A DNA stretch of 5,986 nucleotides from Chloroflexota bacterium (GTDB lineage: Bacteria > Chloroflexota > Dormibacteria > Dormibacterales > Dormibacteraceae), in the NCBI GenBank assembly GCA_005880755.1, contig VBGV01000080.1, forward strand, positions 1-5,986, read 5' to 3'. Made by a program: the position numbers and the translations under genes. Numbering within the stretch: the stretch's first letter is position 1; every line of letters starts with the position of its first letter. Positions 4,463 to 5,986 of this stretch are shown one piece after another. The notes under the pieces are model-generated. The model did not search any database and was not told where the DNA came from. It was given only the letters and a program-made list of their open reading frames with translations.

Positions 4463-5644
4463 TTGATCAACTTCATCGATGTCCTCATCGTCATCGCCAC
4501 CATCGTCGGACTCGCGAACGGATACCGGCGCGGCTTCTGGCTGTCGTTCGCGCAATACGTGGGTCTGCTGGTCGGCGTGATGCTCGGCGCGGCATCCGCC
4601 CGCTACGTGCTCGACTACTTGCAGATCAACAACGCGACCGCCCGCCCGCTCGGGGCGGTCCTCGTCCTGGTGATCGGCGGCAGCCTTGGCTCGAGCATCG
4701 GCTTCGCCGTCGGCGAGCCAATTCGCCGCCAGATCCTGCGCACCGGCATCCACACCTCAACCGATTCCGTCGCCGGCGCCGCGCTCTCGGCATTTGCGGT
4801 GCTCGTGATGTGCTGGTTCCTCGGCCTCAGCTTCTCGCGCGGGCCAAGCCCTGAGATCGCGCAGCAGATCCAGCGCTCCGCGCTGCTGCACGGGCTGGAC
4901 ACTCTCGCGCCCCGCCCGCCGCCGTTTCTCGCGAGCGTGGAGCAGGTCCTGTCGGGCGTGCAGTTTCCGCCCGTCTTCGCCGGCCTCGAGCCGACGCTGC
5001 CGGGCGCGCTCCCGGTCCCGACCTCCGTCGATACGCCAGGGGTCAACCACGCGGCCCAGTCGGTGGTCAAGGTGTCGAGCCTGGGTTGCGGCGGCATCGT
5101 CACGGGCAGCGGATTTCCGGTCGGCAGCGGCTACGTCGTGACCAACGCGCACGTGGTCTCGGGGACGACGTCGCACACGATCCAGAAACCGGATGGCACG
5201 ACGATGCGCGCGACCGTCGTGTTCTTCGACCCCGAGCGCGACGTGGCCGTGCTCTACGTGCCCGGCTTCACCGGAGCGGGGCTCACGTTCGGCCCCGCGC
5301 AGCGTGGGACGCAGGGGGCGGTCATCGGTTATCCGGGCGGGCTGGGCGAGAAAGTGGTGCCCGCAGTGGTGGACGGCGCGGTCCAGGCGCAGGGCCGCGA
5401 CATCTACAACCAGAATCTCGTGACCCGCCAGATCTTCGTCCTCCAGGCCAACGTCCATCCCGGCAACTCTGGTGGTCCGCTCATCGACATGCAGGGGCGG
5501 GTGCTCGGCATGGTCTTCGCGACGTCGGCCAGCGATCCGAACCAGGCTTACGCGCTCACCGACGACGAGATAACGCCGGACATCCGGGATGCGCAGGCCA
5601 ACCCCTCACCCAAAGACACGAGCCACTACGAGTGCGCCGCCTAG
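4463..5644 (+). CDS. marP: Membrane-anchored trypsin-like serine protease, MarP-like (CvpA/colicin V N-domain)
   Basis: A 393-residue protein, close to the 397 of Mycobacterium tuberculosis MarP. The N-terminal third holds four membrane helices of the CvpA type (about 3-20, 28-46, 63-84 and 102-122), including the family element NGYRRGFW. A Pro-rich linker (about 148-195) leads to an extracytoplasmic chymotrypsin-fold protease with catalytic H230 (TNAHVV), D260 (ERDVAVL) and S336 (GNSGGPL). C209 and C391 sit where the two cysteines of the MarP disulfide lie, so a redox-sensitive stabilising disulfide is likely. MarP is known in mycobacteria for survival in acid and oxidative stress through periplasmic substrate cleavage; the same role here is an inference. 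The TTG start at 4463 gives MINFIDVL, the expected beginning of the first helix, and follows AGGTAG. The stop overlaps the convergent Trm112-like gene by four bases. Confidence 0.92.
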   Translation: MINFIDVLIVIATIVGLANGYRRGFWLSFAQYVGLLVGVMLGAASARYVLDYLQINNATARPLGAVLVLVIGGSLGSSIGFAVGEPIRRQILRTGIHTSTDSVAGAALSAFAVLVMCWFLGLSFSRGPSPEIAQQIQRSALLHGLDTLAPRPPPFLASVEQVLSGVQFPPVFAGLEPTLPGALPVPTSVDTPGVNHAAQSVVKVSSLGCGGIVTGSGFPVGSGYVVTNAHVVSGTTSHTIQKPDGTTMRATVVFFDPERDVAVLYVPGFTGAGLTFGPAQRGTQGAVIGYPGGLGEKVVPAVVDGAVQAQGRDIYNQNLVTRQIFVLQANVHPGNSGGPLIDMQGRVLGMVFATSASDPNQAYALTDDEITPDIRDAQANPSPKDTSHYECAA

Positions 5645-5814
5645 CGCGTTTCTGACTCGGGCTTCCCCTCTTCGATCAGCATCACGGGGATCCCATCCAC
5701 GATCGGATAGAGCACCTTGCAGTTCGGACATCGCAGTCTGTCGGGCTCCCTGAGCTCCACCTTTGTGTGGCACTTCGGGCACGCCAGGATTTCGAGCAGT
5801 TCTTGAGAGATCAC
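5641..5814 (-). CDS. Trm112-like zinc-ribbon protein (UPF0434/YcaR family)
   Basis: A 57-residue protein with the family layout. LLEILACPKC begins the ribbon (C12, C15), CPNC closes it (C29, C32), and the conserved end YPIVDGIPVMLIEEG follows. In eukaryotes and archaea Trm112 is an activating partner of several methyltransferases. Bacterial versions are small proteins of less certain role, sometimes beside lipid A or methyltransferase genes, and no such partner is visible here. The GTG at 5812-5814 is chosen because the family motif starts a few residues in and a TACGAT box lies just upstream. The frame stays open to 5916, but that would add an Arg/Pro/Gly-rich segment unlike the family and would overlap the divergent gene. 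Its TAG is shared within CTAG (5641-5644) with the protease stop. Confidence 0.88.
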   Translation of the reverse strand: MISQELLEILACPKCHTKVELREPDRLRCPNCKVLYPIVDGIPVMLIEEGKPESETR

Positions 5815-5820
5815 GTGCGC

Positions 5821-5826
5821 ATCGTA
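5821..5826 (-). promoter_or_regulatory. -10 box of the Trm112-like gene, predicted leaderless
   Basis: On the minus strand TACGAT ends six bases before the GTG at 5814, so the first transcribed base would be about the first base of the start codon. It directly abuts the opposing -10 box at 5828-5833. Confidence 0.5.
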
Positions 5827-5827
5827 G

Positions 5828-5833
5828 TACGGT
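5828..5833 (+). promoter_or_regulatory. -10 box of the DUF5671-like gene, predicted leaderless
   Basis: TACGGT fits TANNNT and ends seven bases before the GTG at 5841. Only one base separates it from the -10 box of the divergent gene. Any -35 contacts would fall inside the Trm112-like coding region. Confidence 0.42.
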
Positions 5834-5840
5834 TTCGCCC

Positions 5841-5986
5841 GTGATTCTGAGGCGCCTCTACCTGTACCTGGTAAGCGCCGCGGCGCTCGCGCTCCTGGCA
5901 GGCGGCCTGGCCGCACTTGGCGCCACCATCCTGCTCTTCGTCTTCAACGACCCTGCCGCCGACACCAACCGCGGCCAGCTCGCTGT
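5841..5986 (+). CDS. N-terminal part of a membrane protein resembling DUF5671
   Basis: The first 48 codons of a gene that runs off the window. The GTG start gives MILRRLYLYLVSAAALALL, then a Gly/Ala/Leu-rich helix (about 8-36), and a polar stretch NDPAADTNRGQ. The opening RRLYLYLVS followed by a long hydrophobic helix resembles DUF5671-type multi-helix membrane proteins of unknown function that are common in Chloroflexota and relatives. The match is from memory of the motif, so the family call is moderate. The start is supported by its position 26 bases from the divergent Trm112-like start and by a TANNNT box just upstream. Frame is open to the end of the window. Confidence 0.65.
   Translation, partial: MILRRLYLYLVSAAALALLAGGLAALGATILLFVFNDPAADTNRGQLA

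Noticed and set aside
4757..5458. A 233-codon minus-strand frame inside the protease gene
   Set aside because: Low-complexity Arg/Gly/Asp/His composition and no promoter; the protease frame carries the triad and full domain order.
5815..5916. An N-terminal extension of the Trm112-like protein to an ATG at 5916
   Set aside because: It would add an Arg/Pro/Gly-rich stretch foreign to the family and overlap the start of the divergent membrane-protein gene.

Overview
This is a GC-rich bacterial window. GTG and TTG starts, promoters that seem to give leaderless or nearly leaderless mRNAs, Ser-Pro-rich protein tails and a MarP-type protease all suggest a Gram-positive-related (Terrabacteria) lineage, such as Actinobacteriota, Chloroflexota or Dormibacterota. 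The sequence alone does not settle which. Nearly every base is coding and no intergenic stretch reaches 100 bases.

Layout. 1-213 (+) is the 3' end of an FKBP-type peptidyl-prolyl isomerase with a Ser-Pro tail. 210-1689 (-) is a tightly overlapping three-gene operon, read right to left: a zinc-ribbon protein with two membrane helices (a probable small oxidase subunit), cytochrome c oxidase subunit III, and a lipoprotein cupredoxin. 1767-4214 (+) is the divergent operon coxB-coxA (subunits II and I). 4226-4393 (-) is an overlooked 55-residue single-helix membrane protein. 4463-5644 (+) is a membrane-anchored MarP-like serine protease. 5641-5814 (-) is a Trm112-like zinc-ribbon protein. 5841-5986 (+) is the truncated start of a membrane protein resembling DUF5671.

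How the genes fit together. The two divergent operons supply the core of an A1-type aa3 cytochrome c oxidase: heme a, heme a3 and CuB ligands in CoxA, the CuA site in CoxB, and subunit III. A blue-copper protein encoded beside coxC may carry electrons to, or copper for, the enzyme. No heme-A synthesis or assembly genes (ctaA, ctaB, Sco, Cox11) lie here. CoxB has no fused cytochrome c domain, so electrons must come from a separate carrier or complex.

The most distinctive features are in the DNA arrangement. Several starts sit 6-8 bases after a TANNNT box, including two back-to-back -10 boxes in a 26-base divergent gap. Convergent genes share a CTAG that provides both stop codons, and a perfect 19-base inverted repeat holds the coxA stop and the stop of the opposing small gene. 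Every stop not fixed by a gene overlap is TAG. I found no mobile element, CRISPR array, tRNA or rRNA, and no clear evidence of a wholly new system.
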